Below, piece by piece: positions 17,543 through 27,934 of a stretch of 64,000 bases of DNA. The notes below the pieces were generated by a model that made no database searches, was not told where the DNA came from, and worked only from the letters and a program-made list of their open reading frames with translations. Numbering within the stretch: position 1 is the stretch's first letter; each line of letters starts with the position of its first letter. Origin of the DNA: Huiozyma naganishii CBS 8797 (lineage: Eukaryota; Ascomycota; Saccharomycetes; Saccharomycetales; Saccharomycetaceae); NCBI RefSeq assembly GCF_000348985.1, contig NC_035924.1:310001-374000 (forward strand), in the 5' to 3' direction. The translations under genes and the position numbers were made by a program.

Positions 17543-18859
17543 TCACACCTGCTGTGGGTTTGCCCATTGTAACACGTAGATTGCTGCTGAGACTACCACG
17601 ATGCTAACGGGTAAACTGAGCACGACGTACCCCCAGAATAAAATATCGGCCATCTCTGCTTCGAAGAACTCGTTAAGCTGTGTGATCTGAGTCAGTTGAA
17701 TTGCTGGTGGAGACACGGTCAACAGGAACCCAACGACCAGGAAGATCGGGTCATCCAGGATGCTGACCTTGATGAATCTGACGGCGATGGTAATTATGGG
17801 GAGGAGGAGACACGAGGGGAGGATCATTCTGCCAACGATGGCCCCGACGATGAGTTTATCGTGGTTGTGCGTCTTGCGGAAATTTTCCGCGGATGGGTAC
17901 AGGTTTGACCCTAGGACGATCAAAATGAGTGGGATCGAAACGGACCCGATCTGTGTGACTGCCTCTGAGAACGTGTTGTTCAGGAACCCATCCTCTTGAA
18001 ACAGTTCGTGCTGCACGGACGGGAAGCACGCAACAAGTACGGCGAAAAGCATAGAGTACAGAGGTGGGTTGAGGTTTGCTCTGAGCTTTGTGACGAAGCA
18101 GGACATTCTATTCCAAGTTTTCTCCCACAGGGATGTGTAGGGCACCGGCGAGTCCTGGTTTTGTCCTTCCCCCCTGAGCAGTGGTTCTGTGACAGAATCG
18201 GATTCAGCGGAGGAGTTATTCTCCGATGGGGTCATGTTATTGAGGTCTGCCGTAGCGTTATTTTCAAGCAAGTGCTGGATCTGGGATGGTGGCATATGTT
18301 GTGTGTTTTCTCCAGACCATCTCATCAGTTTGTTGTACCCCCAACTCCACCTCAGCATCTGTCCAATCTGTTGGAAGATCAGCAGATAGAGCAACCCTCT
18401 CGAAGCGACGTTGTCCCTAGTATCGTTTGGGATTTCATCCCACGTCAAGTTGGGCAGTGTGTAAGCGAGGGATAACGTGAGGGACACAGGTAACGAGTTA
18501 CTGTTCCCGAACACAGAGTTTGCCACAACGAAATTAGTCTCGTCTTTGTCCAAACTGAGCACTTTGGCCATTATTCTCCCAGACACAAACGAGATGGAAG
18601 TGGTGAGCGCGAAGAAAATCGGAATGACTGCGATCTCGAGGATTTTGGCCATCGAGAGCGACTTCGCCAGCTTGGAGAAGATCAGAGCCGGAGTGAACAG
18701 GTCGACATTGAGCAACGATATGATTTTCTGCGACTGTTTGGGCAGTAATCCTGAGTGTGCACTCCAGAAACCGGCCAGCGATATGAGCACAACTTGTAAA
18801 ACGGATTCAAAGACCTGGTAAGCGATGTGTGAGAATGCGATTGCCTCTCCCAATGCCAT
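17543..18859 (-). CDS. ZSP1: auxin-efflux-carrier family membrane protein, Zsp1-like
   Basis: A 438-residue polytopic membrane protein of the auxin efflux carrier (AEC/PIN-like) family, ortholog of S. cerevisiae ZSP1 (YBR287W), an ER-associated putative transporter. About five hydrophobic helices fill the N-terminal half (10-190), then a hydrophilic Ser/Asn/Glu-rich loop (about 195-255), then five more helices (about 280-432). This is the expected 5+5 arrangement. ATG 18859 gives a length close to the yeast protein (about 427). It lies next to APE3 in the same order and orientation as in S. cerevisiae. Confidence 0.9.
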   Translation of the reverse strand: MALGEAIAFSHIAYQVFESVLQVVLISLAGFWSAHSGLLPKQSQKIISLLNVDLFTPALIFSKLAKSLSMAKILEIAVIPIFFALTTSISFVSGRIMAKVLSLDKDETNFVVANSVFGNSNSLPVSLTLSLAYTLPNLTWDEIPNDTRDNVASRGLLYLLIFQQIGQMLRWSWGYNKLMRWSGENTQHMPPSQIQHLLENNATADLNNMTPSENNSSAESDSVTEPLLRGEGQNQDSPVPYTSLWEKTWNRMSCFVTKLRANLNPPLYSMLFAVLVACFPSVQHELFQEDGFLNNTFSEAVTQIGSVSIPLILIVLGSNLYPSAENFRKTHNHDKLIVGAIVGRMILPSCLLLPIITIAVRFIKVSILDDPIFLVVGFLLTVSPPAIQLTQITQLNEFFEAEMADILFWGYVVLSLPVSIVVVSAAIYVLQWANPQQV

Positions 18860-19327
18860 ATGTATCCTAGCTAGATGTAGATGTGTATAGAAGCCTTTTT
18901 GCGTAGATCCTCTTGAAGTGTATATATTCCAGATGCAATTAAAAAAAAGTGAAAAAAGAATCTAACAACTAAAGATCAGAGAATACAAAAGTGTAACCAC
19001 TTACTTGCATGGCATGACATGACACAAATCATCCCGCAAGATGCAAGCAGGTGATACTCAGATCAACGTCTTTATATATTTGTCCCTCCCCTCAGAAACC
19101 GTTATCGCAGAAAAATGGGCTGTGCCAAGCCCTAAAAAGAGGGGTCCCAAATTTTTGTCTTTTTTTCTCAAAAAATTAGGGCTTCGTCATTTTTTGTCAC
19201 TTTCAACGGCGATGGGCGGGTTATTCTGAGGAAGAAACGGTGTTATAATAAGGAAAGGTATATACTATTGCCAGTACTACTATTGCTACTGCTATAAGCT
19301 GGTTTTGGTTAGCAAGTTCGGTCCAGA
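18860..19327. promoter_or_regulatory. ZSP1 promoter with paired Tbf1-like sites
   Basis: A 468-bp spacer between tandem minus-strand genes. AAGCCCTAA (19127-19135) and TTAGGGCTT (19176-19184) form a 9-bp inverted pair 40 bp apart. Both contain ARCCCTAA, the Tbf1 consensus. Poly-A/T tracts lie between and near 18940. I looked for a C/D or H/ACA RNA nearby, since Tbf1 often marks snoRNA promoters, and found no convincing one. Confidence 0.45.
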
Positions 19328-20983
19328 TCAGAACAGTAGGTCGTCCGCTCTGTACTTGAACAGCGGGGTGTCTCTGTGGGCTGGAGCTCTGGAGATGGCA
19401 GTCACTGTGTTGTTGGCAACCTCTCTCTCGGGGAACCCCTCGAAGGACTCCGCGTACGTGGCGACGGAGTGTGCGATCAGCCGTGTGTTCACGAGGAACG
19501 CCTCCCAGTTGAGGTTGAGCACGTCGTCGCAGAGCTGGTGGTAGCACTTGTCCAGAATGTCGCCGTTGAACACATTCTTCTTCTCTGCGCCCGCGGCGAT
19601 CCCGCCCGCTGGAATTCCGTTCTCGATGAACCCAACGTAGTCGGATCTCCCGTCCAGTGGAACCAGCGTGTAGTTGAGTCTGTGGTCCTTGTAGTAGTCG
19701 ACGTACAGGTCGCGCAGCTCCTCGGACCCGCGTGGGTGGTCCTTGTTGTTCGCGTCGTACACTTCGTACTCGTAGTTGGGCGAGGCCATCATGTCGTAGT
19801 CCATGAACACACGAATGCGGTGGTTCTCGTTCTGAGTCAAGTTGTACGCGTAGAAGTTAGAGCCCAGCAGACCTTCCTCCTCTGCAGCCCAAAAGGCAAA
19901 CCGCACCTTGTTGTTTGTCTTGTAGTGCGTCAGTTGCTTTGCGACGGTCAACAGCGAGATCGTACCGGACCCGTCGTCGTTCAACCCGGGGCCATCCTCT
20001 ACAGAATCGGAGTGTGCACCCAAAGCGACGATGTTCTCAGGGTCCCCGTGCTTCGTGTCCACCACAACGTTTTTCGTCTTGATTGTCTTCACGTACGAGT
20101 CCATCGCGAAGCACAGCAAATAATCCCCCATGCGCTCGATGCTCGCGATCATCTCCTTCCCAACAGCGTGGGGGACCCCGACAGTGGCCACGGTGGTGTT
20201 CGTTGGCTCACCGAGTGTCCCGCGTAGCGCACCGTCCTGGGCGTCCGGTTCGTTGTCGTAAACGACGACCGCATGGAACCCGTGCTTACCAGCAAGCTCA
20301 CTCTTCTTCCCGAAGGGGCACTTCCCCCTCTCAATAAGCGCGATCTTCCTGCCCTTGTAGTTGGCAAACGACTCAAAGGATTGGACGGCCTGGTAGTCTT
20401 TTTCTGAGCAGCCCAGGTTAGGTACCTCGATCAACTTCCCAACGAATGGTTTCACCGCTGGTGAAAGAGCGAACGCCGTGGTGTTGGGGAAACTGGCACC
20501 GGTCTTGGCATCTGTTAAGTTGAAAGAGTTGATTTTCCCAGTGAGAGCGTCGAACGCCTGCAGGGACACGTCGTAGTAGTCGCTCATCTCGTCGAACTGG
20601 TCCAGGATGTACTTGAGCGTCTTCCAGTGGCCACGAGACCCGATCACACGCGTAGGGTGACCATACTTCTTCTCAGAGGCCTTAGCAATATCGTACAGCT
20701 CCCATGCCGTTGCGTTCAGCGTGTCGAGCTCAATATCCCCCTGCAACTTCTCCGAGTCGACCATCGGTTTCAAAAGGTAGGGCACATGAGGTTTCCAGAT
20801 GAAATCCCAGAACGATGACTGGGCGGGAGCCACAACAAGACTGGACCCATCGTCTTCTACCTCCAGAGTGTCCTGTTCAAACACGGAAAAACTCTCCTGG
20901 AACAGAGTGGGCAGAACAAAGGCGTCTGCAGCCTGCAGCAGCGAAATCGCCAAAGCGGTAGAACTAACCCCAAACAAATTCAT
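19328..20983 (-). CDS. APE3: vacuolar aminopeptidase Y (M28 zinc peptidase)
   Basis: A 551-residue vacuolar aminopeptidase Y, ortholog of APE3 (YBR286W). The start chosen is ATG 20983, giving a signal peptide (MNLFGVSSTALAISLLQ); the frame runs 38 codons upstream but that part has no family resemblance. A propeptide (about 20-60) precedes a protease-associated domain (about 150-290) and the M28 catalytic domain. Zinc and catalytic motifs are visible: GAHSDSV, NDDGSG, AAEEEGLLGS, DYDMMASPN and CYHQLCDD. Several NxT/S sequons suit glycosylation in the secretory pathway. It is highly similar to the yeast enzyme along its whole length. Confidence 0.96.
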   Translation of the reverse strand: MNLFGVSSTALAISLLQAADAFVLPTLFQESFSVFEQDTLEVEDDGSSLVVAPAQSSFWDFIWKPHVPYLLKPMVDSEKLQGDIELDTLNATAWELYDIAKASEKKYGHPTRVIGSRGHWKTLKYILDQFDEMSDYYDVSLQAFDALTGKINSFNLTDAKTGASFPNTTAFALSPAVKPFVGKLIEVPNLGCSEKDYQAVQSFESFANYKGRKIALIERGKCPFGKKSELAGKHGFHAVVVYDNEPDAQDGALRGTLGEPTNTTVATVGVPHAVGKEMIASIERMGDYLLCFAMDSYVKTIKTKNVVVDTKHGDPENIVALGAHSDSVEDGPGLNDDGSGTISLLTVAKQLTHYKTNNKVRFAFWAAEEEGLLGSNFYAYNLTQNENHRIRVFMDYDMMASPNYEYEVYDANNKDHPRGSEELRDLYVDYYKDHRLNYTLVPLDGRSDYVGFIENGIPAGGIAAGAEKKNVFNGDILDKCYHQLCDDVLNLNWEAFLVNTRLIAHSVATYAESFEGFPEREVANNTVTAISRAPAHRDTPLFKYRADDLLF

Positions 20984-21275
20984 ACTGAAATGTACGATGG
21001 GTTCGGTGCTTCCTGCAATAACGAAAGAGGGTAAGACGGGAAACGAAGAAGAGAGATGTAGCAGCAACCCTTGCGACGAACCCTTTATATGCAACAAATT
21101 TTATTCACTTTGTGAAATATAATTTTTTAAGGAAGCAGCCAGTTGTAGCAGTAATGTATGGGGGTGCGACCCTTAAAGGAAGAGGATGGAGCCAGAGGAT
21201 GGAGTCAGTGATGCGTTAGATTCAGTTTGTGTTATTTTGTTTTGATAGCTACCTATGTGTTTGTTGTACGTATCT

Positions 21276-21614
21276 CTACACTATTTCTGCCTGTTTGCAC
21301 CACAGGTTTGTGTGTTTGTGGTGCGTGCGTGTGTACCGTCTCCTGTTCCGACCTCTCTGGGCGTTCAAGTCCGCGTCCCCATCTTGATCAGTACCCACAG
21401 TCTGTTTGTAGAGCATGTAGCGGTGTCTGCTGCTGTTTTTCTTGCACTGTTGGAAGTACTCTGCCATGGATGCCGTAGAGACGTCGCACTCGGCAGCGTC
21501 CAAGGGTGGGAGGGCCGCCTGTGGCTCCTCCGGCTGCACTAGCACGGGACTCTCGGACTGTGGGTCAGCTGGCTTACCTTTGGAACGCTTGAATAGTTTG
21601 AAGAATGCGGACAT
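21276..21614 (-). CDS. small protein, YBR285W-like by position
   Basis: A 112-residue frame with a real ATG (21614) between APE3 and SSH1 and in the same orientation as APE3. That is where S. cerevisiae has YBR285W, of unknown function. The N-terminus is short and basic (MSAFFKLFKRSKGK), followed by a Pro/Glu-rich stretch and a segment with AEYFQQCKKN...RHRYMLYKQ that looks constrained. The C-terminal 40 residues are low-complexity and basic. I cannot confirm homology by alignment, so the assignment rests on synteny. Confidence 0.55.
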   Translation of the reverse strand: MSAFFKLFKRSKGKPADPQSESPVLVQPEEPQAALPPLDAAECDVSTASMAEYFQQCKKNSSRHRYMLYKQTVGTDQDGDADLNAQRGRNRRRYTRTHHKHTNLWCKQAEIV

Positions 21615-22192
21615 TACTGCTTTGTGTGTTAGGTTGTCTTGTGTTTAACTCTTTGTGTAGAAAGGGACTGGCGGTTAATAATTATAATTTTTGATCTTTA
21701 TATTTGTGACATTCTTGACGCATTCTCTTGGCTCACCTTCAGAAATGTTAAAGAGTTGTGTGGTTACTGGGTCTGGGCACCGGCAAAATCATTGGGGAAA
21801 TGATACCCGGGAGAGCTGTGGTATATACTGATGTACAGATGGAGAAAGCACGGACCGTGACTCTAACCCCAACCGCTTTTAAGATTGGAAATAGAGAAAG
21901 AGGGGAAACTGGTTTCTTCAATAAGTGAGTGTCTGCCCGATCCAAGACACTTGTACCACCATGTGGGTGATTCAGTACTCCGTAAGCCACCAGGTCAAGG
22001 CGTGTAACGGTTACTCTGCGGTGCTTAGTAGTTCACTGCCTTCACCACGTCGTATGAAACGATATCGTAAAAGTGGAAGCGACGCAAATAATTTGAGATT
22101 TTGGAAAGAAGTTGACGCCGCGACGGGTTTTAAAGAGGTAGACAGCCGTAGACTAGCAAGAGATCACTCGCTTGGTTCCAAGAGGTGCAACA
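21615..22192. other. divergent spacer upstream of SSH1
   Basis: A 578-bp intergenic region between the divergent YBR285W-like and SSH1 genes. S. cerevisiae has YBR284W here; it is absent. The short open frames resemble nothing. I see no RNA gene. Confidence 0.45.
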
Positions 22193-23867
22193 ATGGCTGG
22201 TCGTATGTACTACTTTTAGGATTGCAAAATGGATTTGGAAGCATAAAGTCCGCTGCGTGCTCGATTCCCTGAGTGTCGCCGTTACTAGCTCAAATACTAA
22301 CATTCATTTGTGTGACGTTCTTTCTACTATACGTGTGTGTGTGTGTGCTTATTACAACCATCACTATAGAATTGCCATACTCTTTTCTCTCTTTTCTACA
22401 GTTCGTTTGATTGATTTGGCTAAGCCTATTTTTACCCTCCTACCTGAAGTGGAGGTGCCGTTCGAGAAGATCCCATTCGATGACAAAGTCGTGTACACTA
22501 TCTTCTCTGCGTTGATTTACCTCTTTGCACAATTCCCTCTTGCTGGTGTGAAGAAGGACGCAGCAGACGCAACCATAAAGGATCCCATCTACTTCCTTCG
22601 TGGTGTCTTCGCCGCAGAACCAAGGACTCTGTTGGAGTTCGGTATTTTCCCCATTGTTTCCAGCGGGCTTATCCTGCAACTGTTGGCCGGCCTAAAAGTC
22701 ATCAAGGTCAACTTCAAGTTGCAAAGGGACAGAGAGCTGTTCCAAACACTGACCAAAGTGTTTTCCCTTTTGCAGTACTTTCTACTGACTAACATCTTTA
22801 TCGCCTCAGGTTACTACGGTGTTGATCTCACTTGGGTCCACATCTTCCTGTTGAATGTCCAGTTGAATGGTGCAGGGCTGTTTGCCTCTCTGCTGACAGA
22901 GGTCATCGACAAAGGTTTTGGGTTCACCTCGGGACCAATGATCATCAACACCATTGTCATTGCAACGAACTTGGTCGCAGACACATTGGGTGTCAACCAA
23001 ATCTCCGTCGACGCCGAGGGGAACACGGAACCACAGGGGGCACTGATCAACTTGTTTCAAGGGTTCAGAGCCAAGCACAAGACTTTCTTGGGCGGTATCG
23101 TCTCCGCATTCGACAGAGACTACCTACCAAACTTGTCCACCATGGCCATAGTCCTGTGTATTGGTATCATTGTCTGCTACTTGCAAAGTTTCAGATTGGA
23201 ATTGCCCATCAGATCCACCAAAGCCCGTGGTATGAACAATGTGTACCCAGTGCGCCTGTTCCACATCGGCTGTCTGTCCATCACCTTCTCCTACGTGCTT
23301 CTGTTTTCAATCCACATCGTTGCCTTTGCAGCTATCGTTCTGGTGGGTAAGAACAACCCATCCAGTCTGGTCTGTAAAGTTCTGGGGCACTACGAGATGG
23401 TCAACAACATCCTGGCCGTGCCCACTTTCCCACTGTCGATGCTAACACCACCAAGATCGCTTATCGGCGGCATCCTGTCCGCGCCACTCTCCTTCATCGT
23501 GTACCCATTGTTCGTCTTGACGACCGGTGTGTGGTTCGCGTACAGGTGGCAAGCCATCTCCGGTGGGTCTGCTCGCGACCTTGCCCTCGACTTCAAGGAG
23601 CAAGGTATCACGCTGACCGGCCGCAGAGAACAGAACATCGCAAAGGAACTAGAGAAGGTCATCCCATCCGCCTCTACCACTGGTGCAGGCCTCCTGGCAC
23701 TCTTGACCATTGCTGGTGAGCTGCTGGGCCTTAAGGGGAAGGCTGCCGGCATGGTCGTCGGTGTTGCTGGCGGGTTTTCCCTGCTGGAGATCATCTCCAT
23801 GGACTACCAACAAACCGGCGGGGATTCAGCCTTGTCTGGTGTTCTTGGTACCCCAACCAACTTCTAA
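22193..23867 (+). CDS. SSH1: Ssh1 translocon pore subunit, with intron
   Basis: Sec61-family channel subunit of the ER Ssh1 translocon, which works with Sbh2 and Sss1 in co-translational import. Exon 1 is only 10 nt (22193-22202, Met-Ala-Gly plus one base); exon 2 is 22402-23867. The joined frame starts MAGLRLIDLAKP, matching S. cerevisiae MSGFRLIDIVKP, and gives 491 residues against 490. The intron has GTATGT, TACTAAC (22295-22301) and CAG. Ten membrane segments follow. An uninterrupted frame from 22185 crosses the intron but gives an N-terminus with no family resemblance. S. cerevisiae SSH1 has no intron. Confidence 0.93.
22203..22401 (+). other. SSH1 intron (199 nt)
   Basis: It starts at GTATGT (22203), has a perfect TACTAAC at 22295-22301 and ends at a pyrimidine-rich CTTTTCTACAG (22401). 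It splits a Leu codon after its first base. A GT dinucleotide run lies between branch point and acceptor, about 100 nt apart. Confidence 0.88.
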
Positions 23868-24028
23868 GTATAATGAGGGTCACCAAGCCACCAGTGGAAG
23901 GCTGTCTACGTCGTTTATGCACGGTGATCTTCTTGACATTGAGGGGACCGGAACGGTCTTTCTCAACTAAGGTCGTCACAGTTTCTTTTGAGGGAAACGT
24001 CCTTTTAAGTGTGTGTAGTATATACAAG

Positions 24029-24047
24029 ATATATATATATATATATA
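24029..24047. repeat. AT dinucleotide run after SSH1
   Basis: A run of alternating A and T in the SSH1-MRPL27 convergent spacer. It resembles the TA-rich efficiency element of yeast polyadenylation signals. Confidence 0.5.
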
Positions 24048-24150
24048 CATGTGTACGAATATGTGTAGTAGAGACGTATTGATATATGAGTTGCGTTGCA
24101 CCTATTGAGTAAGCTTGTTCTACTAGATGTATGTGTTTTTTTGGTTTCTT

Positions 24151-24588
24151 TCAACCTCTCTCCACGTAGCACTCAGTGTCTGAAGCTGGGCCTTGTACTT
24201 TCCCATTCTCAATAAATTCGTTCAGCTTCGCATAATATAGTTTCGGGTCTTGTGGCCCCAACTCATACCCTTTAAACTCATGCTTCAACTCGGGCACGTT
24301 GCAACTCACCAGTGGTTTCAAGTTAGGGTTCGCATACGTTGGCGTGACAAAAGTACGTACTTTATCCCAGTTGATCACATACTCACCGTACTTCGTGTGC
24401 TTACCGATACCGGACGACCGCGTACCTTTGTACATTGTCTTGTTCCCCTGCTTCGTCGTCGTCGGTGTACGCCTATTCCCAGCTTTAGACAGCCCGTAGA
24501 AGAGCATACCGTCCCTGTACTTCTTCCAGGGCCTCGTCAGTTGTAGCAGAGCCGAGTTCTGGAACAACGCCGTGGGGGATGGTCTCAT
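24151..24588 (-). CDS. MRPL27: mitochondrial ribosomal protein mL41 (Mrpl27)
   Basis: A 145-residue mitochondrial large-subunit protein, ortholog of MRPL27 (YBR282W, 146 residues; mL41). The N-terminus is a basic presequence-like stretch ([17 protein letters not shown]). The [19 protein letters not shown] segment and the [24 protein letters not shown] core are typical of the family. ATG 24588 fits the family length. It sits between SSH1 and DUG2 as in S. cerevisiae and is divergent from DUG2. Confidence 0.93.
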   Translation of the reverse strand: MRPSPTALFQNSALLQLTRPWKKYRDGMLFYGLSKAGNRRTPTTTKQGNKTMYKGTRSSGIGKHTKYGEYVINWDKVRTFVTPTYANPNLKPLVSCNVPELKHEFKGYELGPQDPKLYYAKLNEFIENGKVQGPASDTECYVERG

Positions 24589-25055
24589 TTCCGCTTAGAT
24601 AGATACACACACAGACACACAGAGCAAGTCCTGCGTGTCTTCCTCCTCTTCGTGAGCGCTGCGTTGCAGAGTGTGTGAACAGTTTTCTACCAAATTTTCT
24701 TTGTTTCACTGCACCACAGTCTGGAAGTGTGATACCTGTGGCTTGTCCTCTTGTTTGGAGGTGTGGGGAGATAGTGCTGTTCACACACAACAAACACAGA
24801 TGCGGCGATGACTAACAATGATTTGTAGTAGGACAGACACTCCGAGAGAAGTTCACCTTCCCATACACACACACATTTATATATACAGAGACGTATATAT
24901 AAAAAAAGAACAGATCGCTCAGATCTTGCTCTATTGCAACAGAAACTTGGCTATGCAGTGGCCACTAACTAGTATTTATAGCCATTTAGGGAACCGTTGC
25001 TAGAGACTTAGTTACTGTGTGATTACTTGCTTGGTTTTGAGACAAAAATCGCAGT
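24589..25055. promoter_or_regulatory. MRPL27-DUG2 divergent promoter
   Basis: A 467-bp region between divergent genes. It has CA-rich runs near 24605-24625 and 24862-24880 and a TATATA tract near 24883-24900. No other gene is seen. Confidence 0.45.
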
Positions 25056-27689
25056 ATGCTAGGAAGACCAGAGCTTATGCATAGGTGGAATCATTCACAT
25101 TCGATCTTATCGATATGTGTGTTCCCACACAAGAAGCTGCTGTTTGCCGGAACGCAGGACTCGAAGATCCTCGTGTTGGATAAAGCCACTTACAATATAG
25201 TAGAGACGTTGCACCTGGGTGAGTCGCAGGACCAGGCCAACACCCGGTCGAGTGTCCTGTGCATGGACAGGTCTGCCGATGAAAGGTACCTTTTCTCAGC
25301 GGGTGCTGACTCCCTCGTCAGGGTGTGGTTTGTCGACCATTGCAAAGCCAATGGGTCCGTGGTCATCAAGGAACTTGCTACAGTGTACTCGGTAACGGAT
25401 ATAGGTGATATCTTCGCTCTGAGGTATCTCGAAGCGACGCAGACTTTAGTGTTTGGCTGCCAAAACGCAAGTCTGCTGTTCATTAACAACATTATAGAAA
25501 AAGTGTCTGGGAACCGTCCAATGGACCCGCAGACTAACCTCGATAAACTACCGCATAGAAGATACGATAAGTTCTTTGACTCTCTGGGGCCCTCGGAATC
25601 TGCCACGCCAAACCCATCCACGTCTGACTTGACCAAGAATAGCAGGGAGGCTAGCCCGCCTTGTAACGCATCCACGAGAGTGGCAAGCACGATTTTAGAG
25701 GTCCCCGCAGAGAACATTGTGCGGTATGCGCACAATGGGTTCATTTACTCGATCTGCAAACTACCTCATGAGATCAACATTTGCAACACTGACGGAGCGT
25801 TGAGGGACAGTGAAGACAGGTCTGTTCAGGAGAGCATAATCTCTGGCAGTGGGGATGGGGTTAGCAAAATCTGGAGATTCACGAAGAGCGACAACGGCGA
25901 GGTCACCATCAAGTTAGTCGCCGAGGAGATGGATAACGATGACGTAGTGTTCTCGCAGACAGTAGAGTTCCCATTTCTTTACTGTGGTCTGGGGGACGGT
26001 GCCATCAACATATGGGATCTAAATACGAGACAATTGGTGTCCCACTTACAAACGCCGACGAAATCCGACGTCACATCCTTGACTGTATACGAGGACTACG
26101 TGTTTGCAGTTATTGAGGAAGGGATTACAATTTTCTACGGGGACCAGATCAGCCACTGGGATCCCTACCAGGGTAAACTGCTAAGTTCCGAGGTCTTTGA
26201 GTCTTGCAGCCAGACAGACAACGGGGGGTATCCTGGGCTTGTTGCCGGGGGGAACGACGGGTCTTTGACTCTTTGGGATTTAAAGGACCTCTTTGAAACT
26301 GCACCTTCAACAACAAATAGGATGGATTTCCAGCGTCGTAGCTCATGGGTTACTTACAAACCCCCCAAAATCGACACGGAGGAAATGCTTTCCACTTTGA
26401 AGAGACTAATTGCATTCCAAACTGTGTCACAGGGATCAGACACAGCGTATCAAATGGCTTCTCGAAAGTGTGCCACTTTCCTCCTCGGGTTGTTCAAACA
26501 CTTTGGAGCCGTAGATTCTCAGTTGCTTCCAGCACCAAACAATTGCAAGTCCGTAGTTACCGCCATTCAAGGGAAGAATCCCAATAACAAGAGAATCGTG
26601 TGGTATGGACACTACGACGTGATTGCCCCAGGTGACACTGACAGATGGAACACTGAACCTTTCAACCTGACATGTGAGAACGGATACCTGAAGGGCCGTG
26701 GGGTCACGGACAACAAGGGACCGCTAGTCAGTGCTCTGTACAGTGTGACTACTCTGTTACAACAGGACAATTTACTAAACGATGTAGTGTTTTTGGTTGA
26801 AGGAAGCGAGGAGATTGGCTCCCCTGGGTTTGAATCTGTTTGTCACAAGTACAAGCACTTGATTGGGGATAACATCGACTGGATCCTCTTGAGCAATTCG
26901 TCATGGGTGGACAGGGAGCACCCGTGTCTAAATTATGGGTTGCGCGGGGTCGTGAATGCGCAACTTAAAATTTACTCTGATCAATCGAACGGACACTCTG
27001 GGGTCAACGGCGGTGTTTACTGGGAACCGACCTTTGATTTGCTGAAAGTCGTTTCGAACTTGCGGGATGCCGAGGGGCGCATAAAGATACCAGGGTTTTA
27101 CGATTCATTGACACCAACCTCTGAAGAAGATTCGGAACGGTTCAAGAATATCCTAGAGGTTACCGAACTGGTCAACAACTCCACGCTGGAAAACGTTATT
27201 GACAACTGGACAAGACCCTCACTTTCTGTAACTGCAATGGGGGTCAGTGGGTCTGGAAACGTCACCGTTATTCCGAAAGTAGCATGGATGGGCGTCTCGA
27301 TCAGGATAGTGCCTGGACAAAACTTGAAGACAGTAAAGGAAAGCTTCATTAAATACGTCAATGACTGCTTTGAAGAGATTGGCTCCCCGAACCATTTAAG
27401 GGTTACAATCATGAATGAAGCAGAGGCCTGGCTAGGCGACCCAACCAACCATGCCTACCAGGTAGCACGGGAGGAAATCTACAACGCATGGCAAGTAGAA
27501 CCTCTGTTTGTAAGAGAAGGTGGTTCTATACCCTCAGTCCGGATCCTAGAAAGGGTGCTCGACGCACCCGCTGTACAGATTCCTTGCGGGCAGTCCACGG
27601 ACAACGCGCATCTGGACAACGAAAACCTACGGATCAAGAATTGGACAAATTTGGCAGATATCCTAGCCAACGTGTTCAACAGATTGTAA
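25056..27689 (+). CDS. DUG2: Dug2, glutathione-degrading Dug complex subunit
   Basis: An 877-residue ortholog of DUG2 (YBR281C, about 878). With Dug3 it forms the cytosolic complex that cleaves the gamma-glutamyl bond of glutathione in the alternative degradation pathway. The N-terminal half (about 1-420) is a WD40 propeller, with blades ending in motifs such as SKIWRF, INIWDL and LTLWDL. The C-terminal half (about 445-877) is an M20 peptidase fold with YGHYDVIAPGD, GRGVTDNKGP and EGSEEIGSPGFE. The fusion of the two is the Dug2 signature. Confidence 0.95.
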   Translation: MLGRPELMHRWNHSHSILSICVFPHKKLLFAGTQDSKILVLDKATYNIVETLHLGESQDQANTRSSVLCMDRSADERYLFSAGADSLVRVWFVDHCKANGSVVIKELATVYSVTDIGDIFALRYLEATQTLVFGCQNASLLFINNIIEKVSGNRPMDPQTNLDKLPHRRYDKFFDSLGPSESATPNPSTSDLTKNSREASPPCNASTRVASTILEVPAENIVRYAHNGFIYSICKLPHEINICNTDGALRDSEDRSVQESIISGSGDGVSKIWRFTKSDNGEVTIKLVAEEMDNDDVVFSQTVEFPFLYCGLGDGAINIWDLNTRQLVSHLQTPTKSDVTSLTVYEDYVFAVIEEGITIFYGDQISHWDPYQGKLLSSEVFESCSQTDNGGYPGLVAGGNDGSLTLWDLKDLFETAPSTTNRMDFQRRSSWVTYKPPKIDTEEMLSTLKRLIAFQTVSQGSDTAYQMASRKCATFLLGLFKHFGAVDSQLLPAPNNCKSVVTAIQGKNPNNKRIVWYGHYDVIAPGDTDRWNTEPFNLTCENGYLKGRGVTDNKGPLVSALYSVTTLLQQDNLLNDVVFLVEGSEEIGSPGFESVCHKYKHLIGDNIDWILLSNSSWVDREHPCLNYGLRGVVNAQLKIYSDQSNGHSGVNGGVYWEPTFDLLKVVSNLRDAEGRIKIPGFYDSLTPTSEEDSERFKNILEVTELVNNSTLENVIDNWTRPSLSVTAMGVSGSGNVTVIPKVAWMGVSIRIVPGQNLKTVKESFIKYVNDCFEEIGSPNHLRVTIMNEAEAWLGDPTNHAYQVAREEIYNAWQVEPLFVREGGSIPSVRILERVLDAPAVQIPCGQSTDNAHLDNENLRIKNWTNLADILANVFNRL

Positions 27690-27934
27690 TCTCTGGAACT
27701 TCAAGAACATACTCTCTGCGCATCAGCTGCGGAATGCAACTCTGTAAAGCTGTGCTCTGCAAATAGATACATATGCCATGTTCATCATCATAGACTTATA
27801 TACATATTTATATATAACTATATCTAATCTTTTTGAAGGGCGTTGGAGTTCACGAGGGATGAGAGAGAACAAGAGGACTCTCATTAGCGACAAGACTTGG
27901 TTTCAAGAGCACGGTTTTGTAGCAGGTCTCTGAT

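Noticed and set aside
20984..21097. 38-codon N-terminal extension of APE3
   Set aside because: It would bury the signal peptide; ATG 20983 fits the family.
22185..22401. Continuous open frame into SSH1 giving a 560-residue protein
   Set aside because: The extra N-terminus shows no homology, while the spliced form matches Ssh1 exactly at the start.
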